64,000 bases of DNA from JACPYM01 sp963699175 (GTDB taxonomy: Bacteria > Acidobacteriota > Blastocatellia > RBC074). The notes beneath the pieces were generated by a model. It had not been told where the DNA came from. It searched no databases and saw nothing but the letters and a program-made list of their open reading frames with translations. A program made the translations under genes and the position numbers. Positions 1 through 8,863 of this stretch are shown here, in pieces. Position 1 is the first letter of the stretch. Every line of letters begins with the position of its first letter. The stretch lies in assembly GCA_963699175.1 (NCBI GenBank), contig OY969418.1:434001-498000 (forward strand). The letters are read 5' to 3'.

Positions 1-20
1 AAGCTCCGGGTGCTTTGCAT
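1..20 (-). CDS. 5' end of a minus-strand gene cut by the window edge
   Basis: Read on the minus strand, an AAGGAG Shine-Dalgarno sequence (positions 34-29) is followed after 8 nt by ATG at positions 20-18 and then by an open frame (M-Q-S-T-R-S) that runs off the window. The ribosome site is well placed, but only six codons are visible, so neither the product nor the reality of the gene can be judged. Confidence 0.3.
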
Positions 21-300
21 GATGGGTTCTCCTTGTTAGAAATCTGGTTGGTAAAGCGTGCCGATGGTAGCAGTATTCGTCATCATAGCGATAGTGAATT
101 GTAAACGCGTAGTTGTAAAAACGATTAGACAGGCAGATTAGCAACCTGGCGTTAAGCGCGTGTCAGCAGCAGGTAATTTTCAGATTAAGCCTAGCGCGGA
201 TTAAATCTGTCGGCCTCGTTCAGCCGTACTCTATTAGCGATTCCCGCGCGTCGTCCAAATAAGCACTCCTTGGCAGATCGCGCCGTCTGCTTTTGCGAAA

Positions 301-1122
301 GTGAGATTGAATCGGATGTGCCAAGAAAATTTGCAATCGGAGATAAACAGCTTCAGCGATTTCTATCGCGCCCAAGCCAATAGTCCGACCATTCAAAAGA
401 TTTTCCGCTCGGCGAATGACTTAGCGGCTTTGCCAGAAGAGATCGCGCCTTACAGCTTCGTGACCTTAGCTGACCTCGAAACCATTCGCGTGTGGCTGAA
501 TATCACGCCGAGCCAATCGCTGGTTGATTTGGCCTGCGGCAACGGCAGCCTCGGCTTATGGCTAGCCGATCAAACCGGCGCACAGTTGACCGGGATAGAC
601 CCAGCACTAACCGCCATCGAAATTGCCCGAGCAAAAGCGCGGCGACTTGGTTTAGAAACGCATGCGCGTTTTGCCATCGGTAATTTTGCCGAGACTGGTT
701 TACCAAATGAAGCATTCGACGCGGCAGTTTCAACCGACGCAATTTGGCTGGCAGCGGATCAGCAAGCTGCGTTCGTCGAAGTCGCACGGATACTGCGACG
801 CGGCGCACGCTTCGTCTTTACCAGTTGGGAGCAACACATTCCGATGCCTTTCGTCAAACAAGCCATCGCCGATTATCGCCCACTACTTGAAAAGGCTGGC
901 TTCGAGGTGCTGGCTTATGAACTGCTTCTGCACTCGGAACAAGTGCAGATGAAAGTCTATGAAGACATTCGCAACTCACAAACGGACTTGTTGGCAGAGA
1001 TGGGCCAAACCGTGCAAAGCCTCATCAAAGAAGCGTATTTCGTGCCCGGCTTAGTGGACGGCATCAATTACATATCGCAAGAGAACGGCCCTCACATTCT
1101 AGCAGTAGCAGAAAAACGCTAA
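301..1122 (+). CDS. class I SAM-dependent methyltransferase
   Basis: This is probably a cytoplasmic methyltransferase of 273 residues (268 if the ATG at 316 is used instead of the GTG at 301). The Rossmann motif I is clear (VDLACGNGSLG near residue 78) and is followed by an acidic motif II (GIDPAL) and a motif IV-like stretch (FDAAVSTDAIW), which is the usual class I order. The last ~90 residues resemble the variable C-terminal part of ubiquinone/menaquinone-type small-molecule methyltransferases. The substrate cannot be inferred. The gene stands alone, about 107 nt ahead of the SMP-30 lipoprotein gene, so co-transcription is possible but not shown. Confidence 0.8.
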   Translation: MRLNRMCQENLQSEINSFSDFYRAQANSPTIQKIFRSANDLAALPEEIAPYSFVTLADLETIRVWLNITPSQSLVDLACGNGSLGLWLADQTGAQLTGIDPALTAIEIARAKARRLGLETHARFAIGNFAETGLPNEAFDAAVSTDAIWLAADQQAAFVEVARILRRGARFVFTSWEQHIPMPFVKQAIADYRPLLEKAGFEVLAYELLLHSEQVQMKVYEDIRNSQTDLLAEMGQTVQSLIKEAYFVPGLVDGINYISQENGPHILAVAEKR

Positions 1123-1228
1123 GGTTCATCAGTGACGTTCCAACTCGCTATTTACTCTCAGCCAACACTCGTGATAAAGCTTGCCTGCATTCAATCATTC
1201 AATCACGACTTTAAGAGGAGAATTGACG

Positions 1229-2317
1229 ATGACAAACCTGCGGCTATGTGTTGTCACACTCGCATTCGCTTGCAGCTTAGGGCTGCAAGCTTGTTCACCC
1301 GCTACGCCACCAACGGCGGAGAAGGTTCAACCCGCAGCCTCCCCAACGGCAACGACTGAAAAACTACCCGCGCCGTATGCAATGGGTAAGTTCGTGCGCC
1401 TCGATCCGCGCTTTGACAAACTCATTGCTTCTGATGCTAAGATCGAGAAGCTGACCGAAGGGCACAAGTGGACGGAAGGACCGGTCTGGAACAAAAAGGA
1501 TAGCTGCCTGCTCTATTCCGACATCCCCAACAACGCGATCTTCAAATACACACCAGGCAAAGACGAGACGCTCTTTCTGCAACCGGCAGGCTACACCGGC
1601 AAAGAGCCATTCACCGGCAAAGAGCCAGGCACGAATGGCTTGACCTACAACAAAGACGGCCTGCTCGTTTCGTGCGAACACGGCGACCGTCGCGTCGCCC
1701 GGCTCGAAGCCGATGGCAAGACCAAGACGACATTGGCCGACAAATTCGACGGCAAGCGCTTCAACAGCCCAAACGATCTAGTCTTCAAATCGAATGGCGA
1801 TCTTTACTTCACCGACCCGCCCTACGGCTTGCCGAAAGGCGCAGACGACCCGGCGCGCGAGTTGGATTTCTGCGGCGTCTATCGTCTGAGCAAAGACGGC
1901 AAGGTGACGCTGTTGACCAAAGAGATCACGCGCCCGAACGGCATCGCTCTTGCGCCGGATGAGAAGAAGCTCTACGTCGCCAGCTCCGATCCTGACAAAG
2001 CGATTTGGATGGTCTACGACGTGAAATCCGACGGCACGCTCGCCAATGGCAAGGTCTTCAAAGATGTCACGCCTTGGGTGAAAGAGAAGCGCCCTGGCTT
2101 GCCTGATGGGATGAAGGTAGACGCAAGCGGCAATCTGTGGGCGACGGGGCCAGGCGGCGTATTAGTCTTCGCGCCCGATGGCACGCACCTTGGTTCGATT
2201 GAAACAGGCGTGAATACGGCCAATTGCGCATTTGGCGAAGATGGGACGGTGTTGTACGTCACGGCGAACACGGCGTTGTTGCGAGTGAAGACCGGCACCA
2301 AAGGGCTAGGGTTTTGA
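1229..2317 (+). CDS. SMP-30/gluconolactonase family lipoprotein
   Basis: The product is a 362-residue exported sugar-lactonase-like beta-propeller. The ATG at 1229 is preferred over the upstream TTG at 1181 because it follows an AGAGGAG ribosome site and begins a lipoprotein signal peptide with a lipobox (LQAC). The mature part carries family motifs: EGPVW near the start of the propeller, FNSPNDLVF with the metal-binding Asn-Asp, YFTDPPYG, and RPNGIALAPDEKKLYV. Family members hydrolyse lactones such as gluconolactone using a divalent metal; the true substrate here is unknown. A Pro/Thr/Ala linker follows the lipid-anchored Cys, consistent with periplasmic display. Confidence 0.88.
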   Translation: MTNLRLCVVTLAFACSLGLQACSPATPPTAEKVQPAASPTATTEKLPAPYAMGKFVRLDPRFDKLIASDAKIEKLTEGHKWTEGPVWNKKDSCLLYSDIPNNAIFKYTPGKDETLFLQPAGYTGKEPFTGKEPGTNGLTYNKDGLLVSCEHGDRRVARLEADGKTKTTLADKFDGKRFNSPNDLVFKSNGDLYFTDPPYGLPKGADDPARELDFCGVYRLSKDGKVTLLTKEITRPNGIALAPDEKKLYVASSDPDKAIWMVYDVKSDGTLANGKVFKDVTPWVKEKRPGLPDGMKVDASGNLWATGPGGVLVFAPDGTHLGSIETGVNTANCAFGEDGTVLYVTANTALLRVKTGTKGLGF

Positions 2318-2323
2318 TGAAAG

Positions 2324-2359
2324 GCCTGAAGTTCAAACTTTAGAACTCCAGGCTCTTTT
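2324..2359 (+). terminator. probable rho-independent terminator after the SMP-30 gene
   Basis: An 11-nt stem (2324-2334 with 2343-2353, one central mismatch) closes an 8-nt loop and is followed by TCTTTT. It begins just after the stop codon of the SMP-30 gene and ends 8 nt before the next start codon, so it should separate the two transcription units. Confidence 0.55.
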
Positions 2360-2367
2360 CCAAGAAG

Positions 2368-3702
2368 ATGGCGAAACCTTTGCTGCCAAAGTATTTTGTC
2401 AGTCGCGCAGACGGTGTTGTCCGCCCGCTCGCGGAGATGCTGCCGCCTGCGCACGTCCTTGATGCGTTCTTTGTGGGCGGGCCTCATCTGGTCGAGCGCG
2501 AGTGGATTGTGGCGACAGACGCAGTTGGCAATCTGATGGCTATGCCTGATGAAAACCGCGCCGCACTGCCTGAAACGTTGCAAGCCGAGTTGGCCTTTCA
2601 CGAGATGATTGGGATGCAGCGCAAACGCCTGCTCGAAGTCGCCGAATTCTTTTTGTTTTACGTACAGTTTCTGGAACAGCCAGTCCAAGCGCCCGGTTTG
2701 AACGACCCGGTCTACTTGTACGGCACTCTGTTTGGCCCTTATCCAACGAGCGCCGGACAGCCTCCCGCAGGAAGGCAAGGTCAATTGACCGTGACGCGCG
2801 CTGATCTGCTAGAAGCGCTGGCGCAAGGCGCGCAGTACGCATTTCGCTACGTTGGTACGAGCGGCGCTGAACAGGCTTCACCGCGTTGTTTTCATTTCTT
2901 GCTACCAGCGGATCGCGAGGAAGAGTTAGAGCGCGGGCGCGGCTTTGTGCTTGCCTACCCGCTGTTGCCACCGGAATTGATTATCAATGATGTGAGCAAT
3001 GAGGTGACGGTGCGGCAATTAGCTTATGACGTGCTGAGCGCACTGCGTGACGATTTACGCAGTGCGGGCGTGCGCCACCCACTATGCGACACGACCTTGC
3101 CGGTTCCGAGCCGCTACCTGCTCGAACAAGAGTTGCAATCAAAGGGCTACGAAATCAACGGCGACACGGCGAGGAAAAAGCAGACGGCTGATGAAGGCTT
3201 TCAAGGCTGGCTGGCTTCGGCCTTCGGCACCTTGATGAGCGAACGGCTTGAATTGCCTCCGGAAGCCAGCACCGATGAATTCGTCATGCTGGCGGCGCGC
3301 ACGTTGGATACTTTTGCTGGCTGGCCCTCACCTCGTGCCACGGCACTGCGCAACCGAGTTCGGCTTGCCCCGCCTGAAGCCTATCGTCACGCGCGCCAAC
3401 AACCACACACACCAATACAGATCAAGATTCCCGCAACGACTGCCCCGTCACCTCCCAAACCACCCATCCCTACATACCCCGAGCGGCTCCCAACCTGGAT
3501 ACAGGACTTCATCGCGACCCATCGCCAGCCAAGTCAGTCAGCGCCAAGTCTGACTTCGACCGCGACGACATCCGCTACGCAGGAGCCCAAGACAAAGCCG
3601 GATTGGATGGAGGATTTCGCTACGCATTCAACGCATGACCCACAAACGCCGGACAAGCCTGCCGCAAAGGCTAAGCCGGATTGGATGAAGGATTTTGAAT
3701 AG
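2368..3702 (+). CDS. protein of unknown function with C-terminal W-x-D-F motif repeats
   Basis: I do not recognise the family of this 444-residue, apparently cytoplasmic protein: there is no signal peptide and no membrane segment. Residues 1-350 look globular. From about residue 350 the chain becomes Pro/Thr/Ser-rich and carries three short spaced copies of a tryptophan motif: PTWIQDF, PDWMEDF and, at the very C-terminus, PDWMKDFE. Such spaced motifs on a disordered tail usually act as docking peptides. The gene lies 41 nt upstream of the first vWA gene and on the same strand, so the tail may bind a vWA protein (inference). The start at 2368 has only a weak purine-rich ribosome site. Confidence 0.65.
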   Translation: MAKPLLPKYFVSRADGVVRPLAEMLPPAHVLDAFFVGGPHLVEREWIVATDAVGNLMAMPDENRAALPETLQAELAFHEMIGMQRKRLLEVAEFFLFYVQFLEQPVQAPGLNDPVYLYGTLFGPYPTSAGQPPAGRQGQLTVTRADLLEALAQGAQYAFRYVGTSGAEQASPRCFHFLLPADREEELERGRGFVLAYPLLPPELIINDVSNEVTVRQLAYDVLSALRDDLRSAGVRHPLCDTTLPVPSRYLLEQELQSKGYEINGDTARKKQTADEGFQGWLASAFGTLMSERLELPPEASTDEFVMLAARTLDTFAGWPSPRATALRNRVRLAPPEAYRHARQQPHTPIQIKIPATTAPSPPKPPIPTYPERLPTWIQDFIATHRQPSQSAPSLTSTATTSATQEPKTKPDWMEDFATHSTHDPQTPDKPAAKAKPDWMKDFE

Positions 3703-3743
3703 CTGCTTTTGCGCCGCATGCTACGAGCAGCAGAAAGGCACGT

Positions 3744-4694
3744 ATGTCACACGAAAGACCCGTCGAACCGTTTTCCGATTTGCACGTCGAACACGGCACT
3801 GTCCGCGCCACGCTCTTGCACGACCCAACCGTGGAAGGGCTGGACATGGCCATCTACATGGACGGTTCAGGCAGCATGAGCGAAGAGTATACGTCCCAGT
3901 AGAAGAGCCGCACGCTGTTGGAATGGCTCTTCGGCAACCCGACCGTCACCTTGCCGAATCAGGTCGAGCCGCAGGTGCAATGGATGCTCCAGTATTTGGC
4001 CACCAAAGATCGCAATGGCGTCTTGCGCGTCGCCTACTGGGCCTGCGGTAGAACGGGCAAAGAGATTCAAGTCGTTGGCGATCTCTTGGGCAGTGATGCT
4101 TATAGCTACAAATTCCCTGGCCCGGCTGAATTGGGTGGTTCGACTTATTTAGCGCCCGCAATGAAGGATTATATTCAATACCTGAAAGCCCAAATCCCTA
4201 GAGGTGCGCGGCGCGGCTGTGCAGTCTTCGTAACCGACGGAGTATTGCACGATGCGAACGATGTCAAAGCCTACAGCCGCCAGATTGCCCATCAAATCGC
4301 GACCGGTCAGTTGCCGCGTACCAACTTCATTCTGGTCGGCGTCGGGAGCGAAGTGGATGAAGAGCAGATGGAAGAGATCTGTCACGAGGAATACCCTGGC
4401 GTCGGCCACCTCTGGTGCCATCGCATCGCCGAGGAGATTCACCAAGTTGCGGAGTTGGTCGCCGTGTTGGTGGATGAGACGATGACCGTCGCGGCGGGCG
4501 GTACAATCTATGATGATCGCGGCAACGTGCTAAAAATCTATGAGGCGCGGCTGCCTGCGGTGCTAGAGTTCAACATCCCTGAGGGCGCGCGCAGCTTTAC
4601 GTTGGAAGTCAACGGACAGCGTTTCACGCAGCCGCTGCCGGAAGAGGACGAAGATCATCACGGCGATGAAGACGAGGATGAAGATCATCATTGA
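3744..4694 (+). pseudogene. vWA (MIDAS) domain protein gene interrupted by an in-frame TAG
   Basis: From the ATG at 3744 (ribosome site AAAGG) the frame reads a vWA start with the MIDAS motif D-G-S-G-S (residues 40-44) and meets TAG at 3900-3902. The same frame then continues without a stop to TGA at 4694, giving the rest of a vWA domain (STYLAP, FVTDGVLHD) and an Asp/Glu/His tail. The chain aligns end to end with the intact paralogue at 4902-5888, so the TAG is a single nonsense change (CAG to TAG would be one transition) or a base error. A downstream restart at ATG 3918 would lack the MIDAS motif. Many neighbouring genes end in TAG, which argues against recoding. Confidence 0.75.
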
Positions 4695-4697
4695 TGT

Positions 4698-4833
4698 GGT
4701 AGTGGGAAAACAGGGTGGGATGATGAGGATAGCGTAGGGGCAGACCTGCGTGTCTGCCCTGAAGCGGCAGAGGTGCAAGACCGGGGCAGACACGCAGGTC
4801 TGCCCCTACGTCCCACCCCATTTCCCCACTACC
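4698..4833. repeat. 136-bp palindromic intergenic element (REP/MITE-like)
   Basis: A perfect 27-bp inverted repeat (4733-4759 with 4784-4810) encloses a 24-nt loop. Outside it, 4698-4720 and 4811-4833 form a second, imperfect 23-bp arm pair. The whole forms one long hairpin between the two vWA genes. It has no coding capacity and looks like a dispersed, non-autonomous palindromic repeat; it could also act as a terminator or mRNA stabiliser between the two genes. Confidence 0.8.
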
Positions 4834-4901
4834 GGGCGCAACACTGAATCTTCCGCAGACTGGACAGTCTAAGGTACGTTTTCCGCAGAAGAGCAATCAC
4901 T

Positions 4902-5888
4902 ATGGCACATAAACACGAAGTCATCGTCAAACCTTTCTCCGATGTGCACAATCGCAACGGCAACGTAATTGCTACGTTGCTGCACGATCCGACAGTCGAA
5001 GGGCTTGATGTCGCTTTATACATGGACGGTTCGGCCAGCATGGAAGACGAATACGGGCCGCGCGGCGTCCTGGCCAAACTTGCGCCAGTGCGCAATCTGG
5101 TCGAGCCACAGATGCGCTGGATGCTCGAATATCTGGCCAGCAAAGACCGCGACGGCGTCTTGCGCGTGGCTTATTGGGCGACCGGCAGCGGCGCGGAGAT
5201 CGAAGTCGTTGGCGATCTGTCAGGCGCACAGGCGCAGAGTTACAAATTCCCCGGGCCGCAGTTTTACGGTAAAGGCACCGTCCTGCTGCCGGTCTTGCGT
5301 GATTATGTGGCGCATATTCGCCAAGAAGTTGCCAACGGCGCGCGGCGCGGTTTAGCTGTCATCATCACCGACAGCCAGCTTCACGACGCCGCCGACGTGA
5401 CAGCCTACTCGACGCAAGTCGCCAAAGAAATTGCCGCCGGACGACTGCCTCGCATCAACTTCGTGCTGGTCGGCGTTGGCGAGCAAGTGGACGAAGAACA
5501 GATGGAAGAGATTTGTCACGCAGACTATCCCGGTGTCGGCCACCTCTGGTGCCACCGTGTGGCGGATCGCATGGAAGAGATGGCCGAGTTGGTCGCCGTG
5601 CTGGTGGACGAAACGATGACTGTCGCGGCGGGCGGCACGGTCTACGATGATCAGGGCAACGTGTTGAAAGTCTATGAAGCGCGACTGCCTGCGGTGCTGG
5701 AGTTTAAGGTGCCGACGGGCTGCGCCAGCTTCACGCTAGAAGTCGCTGGGCAACGCTTCACGCAACCCATCCCTGCTGAAGATCACGAAGAAGAAGACGA
5801 TCACGCTGAGCCGCCGCCACCGCCGCCAACCAGCCGCGCATTCGCTAAGAGTCCCGACAAACACAGTGGCAAACGCCACCGGCACTAA
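4902..5888 (+). CDS. vWA (MIDAS) domain protein with His/acidic, Pro-rich tail
   Basis: This intact 328-residue protein is the paralogue of the interrupted gene upstream. The MIDAS residues are D42-x-S44-x-S46, a Thr in GKGTVL and an Asp in IITDSQLHD, so divalent-metal-dependent ligand binding is expected. No signal peptide is visible. After the vWA fold (to about residue 220) comes a beta-rich segment shared with the paralogue (ARLPAVLEF, FTLEVAGQRFTQP). The tail holds an EDHEEEDDH cluster, a polyproline run and a basic His-rich end. vWA proteins often pair with AAA or chelatase partners, but none is nearby. The next gene, 26 nt downstream, is a metal ATPase, which suggests a role in metal handling (inference). 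Confidence 0.8.
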   Translation: MAHKHEVIVKPFSDVHNRNGNVIATLLHDPTVEGLDVALYMDGSASMEDEYGPRGVLAKLAPVRNLVEPQMRWMLEYLASKDRDGVLRVAYWATGSGAEIEVVGDLSGAQAQSYKFPGPQFYGKGTVLLPVLRDYVAHIRQEVANGARRGLAVIITDSQLHDAADVTAYSTQVAKEIAAGRLPRINFVLVGVGEQVDEEQMEEICHADYPGVGHLWCHRVADRMEEMAELVAVLVDETMTVAAGGTVYDDQGNVLKVYEARLPAVLEFKVPTGCASFTLEVAGQRFTQPIPAEDHEEEDDHAEPPPPPPTSRAFAKSPDKHSGKRHRH

Positions 5889-5914
5889 CGCGCCATCATC
5901 AAAGGAGGCGTCAA

Positions 5915-8638
5915 ATGGCTACAAAGACCACGCACGAAGAAGAGCACGTTCACGGCCCTGGCTGCCAACACGATCACGAAGCAGACCACCAACACGGGCC
6001 GCATTGCCAGCACGAGCACGAGCATCAGCACGAACACGATGAGACAGACGATCACGGACATCACCACGAACACGGCGAAAAGTGTGAGCACGAGCATCAT
6101 CACGAACACCACGCCGGTTGCACGCACGAACATCACGAACACACAGACCACGCCCAGCACGAACACGGCCCTGGCTGCGGCCACGATCATCACGATCACG
6201 ATCATCACGATCATGACTGCGGCCACGATCATCATCACGATCACGCGCACCGCGAAAGCCCGGTCGGCACACGGACGGCGGAGACCGGCGGCCACGCTTG
6301 CCAACTCGCGCTCGGTGTCATTATTCCCAGCGAGACAGATGAATTCGGCAGGTTCGAGAAGCTGGAACAATTGCTTGAAGCGCAGCACGGAATTTCAGAC
6401 GTGCACCTGCGGCGCGACGGCGATCACAACGAAATCTGCGTGCATTACGACCACAGCCGCGTCACGCTTCCACAAGTGGCCGCGCTGGTCAAAACCGTCG
6501 GCGCGGAGGTGGCCCAGCGTTACCGCCAACAAACTTGGTTTGTAATCGGGTTGGAAGCCGCGCAAAACGGCTACGCCATTGAACAGGCCGTGCGCAAATT
6601 GCCCGGTGTGCTGACGGCAAATGTAGCCTACGCGGCGGAGCGACTCGTCCTTGAGTACGACGCACAAACCACCAACCTGTCTGACATCGAAGCGCGCGTC
6701 AAAAAACTCGGCTTCGAGTTGGAAGTGCCTGAGCACGGTCACGTCTGCTCGCACCACGCGCACAGTGGCGGCTTGGCGCCCAAGCTGGAAATGCCCTTGG
6801 TCATCGCGGCAGGCGTACTGATCGCGCTCGGCTTGCTCTGCGGCGAACTGCTCAACACGCCTGTGCTAGTACCGACACTGTTCTACGCGCTGGCGCTGGC
6901 GGCAGGCGGCTTCTTTGCAGTGCGCGGTGCGCTACTTTCAATTCGGCAAGGCATCGCCGACATAGAAACGTTGATGGTGCTGGCTGGCGTGGGCGCGTGT
7001 CTGCTCGGCGCATGGTTCGAGGGCGCGTTTTTGCTCTTTCTCTTTAGTCTAGGGCACGCGCTCGAACACCGCGCGATGGACAAGGCGCGGCGCGCGGTGG
7101 AAGCGCTCGGCCGGCTGCGTCCTGAAACCGCGCGTGTCAAACGCGGCGAGGAGATCAAAGAGCTGCCGGTCAAGCAGGTGCAGCGCGGTGACATTATCGT
7201 CGTGCGACCCGGCGACCGCGTGGCGCTCGACGGCGTGATTCGTGTCGGCCACTCCTCGCTCGATCAAGCGACGATTACCGGCGAATCTGTCCCGGTTGCC
7301 AAGGGCGTCGGCGAGCAAGTCTTCGCCGGGACGATCAATACTGAAGCCGCGCTCGAAGTCGAAGTCACCAAGCGCTCATCCGAATCGGTGATCGCGCGCA
7401 TCGTAGACCTGGTCACCGAAGCCGAAGCGCAAAAAAGTCCGACGCAACGCTTTGCCAAAAAACTCGAACGTGTCTTCGTGCCTGTCGTACTGGTTGTCAC
7501 GCCGTTGCTGACGTTGTTTCTTTACTTTGTTCAGCAACTCAGTCTTCGGGACGCCGTGCTGCGTGGTATCTCGCTCTTGGTTGCCGCCTCGCCATGTGCC
7601 TTAGCGATTGCGACGCCAGCGGCTGTATTGTCTGCCGTAGCGCGCGCCGCACGCGGCGGCGTACTCATCAAAGGTGGCGCGCATCTCGAAACGCTCGGCA
7701 AAGTCGCAACCATCGCTTTTGACAAGACCGGCACGTTGACCATCGGCAAACCGCGCATCGTCACAGTCGTGCCTGCCACGGGCATCAGCGAAACCGAACT
7801 GTTAACCACAGCGGCGGCGGCCGAATCACACTCTTCACACCCGTTGGCGCTAGCCGTCGTCGAAGGCGCCAGAGCGCGCGGCCTCGTCTTCGGTACGGCC
7901 ACGAGTTGCGAGGCCGTGCACGGCAAAGGTCTCCGCTCTGTCGTCAATGGCGAACCTGTCCAAATTGGCAACCTCGCGCTCTTCCACGATGAAGTGATGC
8001 CGCAAGAGACGGCGGCCACCGTACAAAAGCTGGAAGCAGCAGGCCAGACGACGATAATTGTCCGCTGTGGCGTGCAATACCTCGGCGTCATTGGCGTCGC
8101 CGACACCCTGCGACCCGAAGCTAAAGACGTGCTCGCGGCTCTGCACCGCATCGGCATCAAACGCAAAGTGATGCTATCTGGTGACAATCAGAGCGTGGCC
8201 ACTGCCATTGCCGAGCAAGCCGGGATTGATGAGGCGCGTGCCTCGCTGATGCCCGAAGGTAAAGTCACCGAGTTGCGCAAGCTCGCCAGCATGGGCGGCG
8301 TGGCAATGGTCGGTGACGGTGTGAATGATGCGCCCGCGCTGGCCGCCGCTTCCGTAGGCATCGCGATGGGCGGCACCGGCTCGGACGTGGCGCTGGAGAC
8401 CGCTGATCTGGTGTTGATGAGCGAAGGGTTAAAGCAGTTGCCATTTGCCGTTGAGTTGGCGCGCACCGCTACGCGCGTTATCTTTCAAAACTTAGTGGTA
8501 GCGCTAGGCGTCAGCGCCTTGTTGATCATCGCGTCTATCTTTGGCTGGGTCAAAATCAACCAAGCCGTGATCTTGCACGAGGGCAGCACGCTCGTGGTGG
8601 TAGCGAATGGGCTGCGGCTGCTTGTTTGGAGAAGCTGA
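5915..8638 (+). CDS. P1B-type (P1B-4-like) metal-transporting ATPase with His-rich N-terminus
   Basis: This 907-residue membrane pump has the P-type ATPase motifs TGES (455-458), the phosphorylated Asp in DKTGT (603) and MVGDGVNDAPAL. The membrane metal site reads S-P-C (559-561) with HEGST (888-892) in the last helix, the signature of the P1B-4 class (CoaT/CtpD-like; Co, Fe, Ni or Zn export). About eight membrane helices can be counted. Unusually, residues 8-115 are mainly His, Asp and Glu with a few GC and CE pairs, followed by two ferredoxin-like segments without CxxC (about 128-275) and a CSHHAH patch. A strong AAAGGAGG site lies 6 nt before the ATG. It closes the vWA gene cluster. Confidence 0.93.
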   Translation: MATKTTHEEEHVHGPGCQHDHEADHQHGPHCQHEHEHQHEHDETDDHGHHHEHGEKCEHEHHHEHHAGCTHEHHEHTDHAQHEHGPGCGHDHHDHDHHDHDCGHDHHHDHAHRESPVGTRTAETGGHACQLALGVIIPSETDEFGRFEKLEQLLEAQHGISDVHLRRDGDHNEICVHYDHSRVTLPQVAALVKTVGAEVAQRYRQQTWFVIGLEAAQNGYAIEQAVRKLPGVLTANVAYAAERLVLEYDAQTTNLSDIEARVKKLGFELEVPEHGHVCSHHAHSGGLAPKLEMPLVIAAGVLIALGLLCGELLNTPVLVPTLFYALALAAGGFFAVRGALLSIRQGIADIETLMVLAGVGACLLGAWFEGAFLLFLFSLGHALEHRAMDKARRAVEALGRLRPETARVKRGEEIKELPVKQVQRGDIIVVRPGDRVALDGVIRVGHSSLDQATITGESVPVAKGVGEQVFAGTINTEAALEVEVTKRSSESVIARIVDLVTEAEAQKSPTQRFAKKLERVFVPVVLVVTPLLTLFLYFVQQLSLRDAVLRGISLLVAASPCALAIATPAAVLSAVARAARGGVLIKGGAHLETLGKVATIAFDKTGTLTIGKPRIVTVVPATGISETELLTTAAAAESHSSHPLALAVVEGARARGLVFGTATSCEAVHGKGLRSVVNGEPVQIGNLALFHDEVMPQETAATVQKLEAAGQTTIIVRCGVQYLGVIGVADTLRPEAKDVLAALHRIGIKRKVMLSGDNQSVATAIAEQAGIDEARASLMPEGKVTELRKLASMGGVAMVGDGVNDAPALAAASVGIAMGGTGSDVALETADLVLMSEGLKQLPFAVELARTATRVIFQNLVVALGVSALLIIASIFGWVKINQAVILHEGSTLVVVANGLRLLVWRS

Positions 8639-8655
8639 CAATCTCGGCGATAAAT

Positions 8656-8709
8656 GCCCCGCTGAGCCCCAACGGGGCAAAATATAATAGCCCGGCGCAA
8701 CGCGCCGGG
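8656..8709 (-). repeat. double-hairpin palindromic repeat, copy 1 (minus orientation)
   Basis: Two stem-loops lie side by side: GCCCCG/CGGGGC (8656-8661 with 8673-8678) and CCCGGCGC/GCGCCGGG (8691-8698 with 8702-8709). Read on the minus strand the layout (GGGC-rich hairpin, AT-rich spacer with TATAT, GCCCC hairpin) matches the element at 9640-9682 read on the plus strand, so the two are inverted copies of one repeat family flanking the gene at 8864. Confidence 0.65.
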
Positions 8710-8863
8710 TCTGGGCGTGCGAACATCTCAAGTCCTGAAAAGGCGAAATAACTGAAGCGTGTGCCTTTGCTATTTCGCGCTCGTTCTTGCAGAATCCAGC
8801 GGTCAGCAGCTAGCAGCAACCATTCAACCAAGATTGTTTTTCAGAGATAGCAGGGCTTTGAAT

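Noticed and set aside
3900..3902. Recoding of TAG as an amino acid
   Set aside because: Several normal genes in the window (2368, zwf, rpmB, M20 peptidase) end in TAG, so general reassignment is unlikely.
6010..6250. CAC/CAT-rich near-tandem repeats that could suggest a CRISPR-like array
   Set aside because: There are no regular spacers or conserved repeat unit; the periodicity is in codons for His, Asp and Glu.
5919..6388. Minus-strand frames rich in Val/Met/Ile or Asp/Arg opposite the His-rich leader
   Set aside because: They are the complement of His and Asp/Glu codon runs; the plus strand holds the ATPase with a strong ribosome site.
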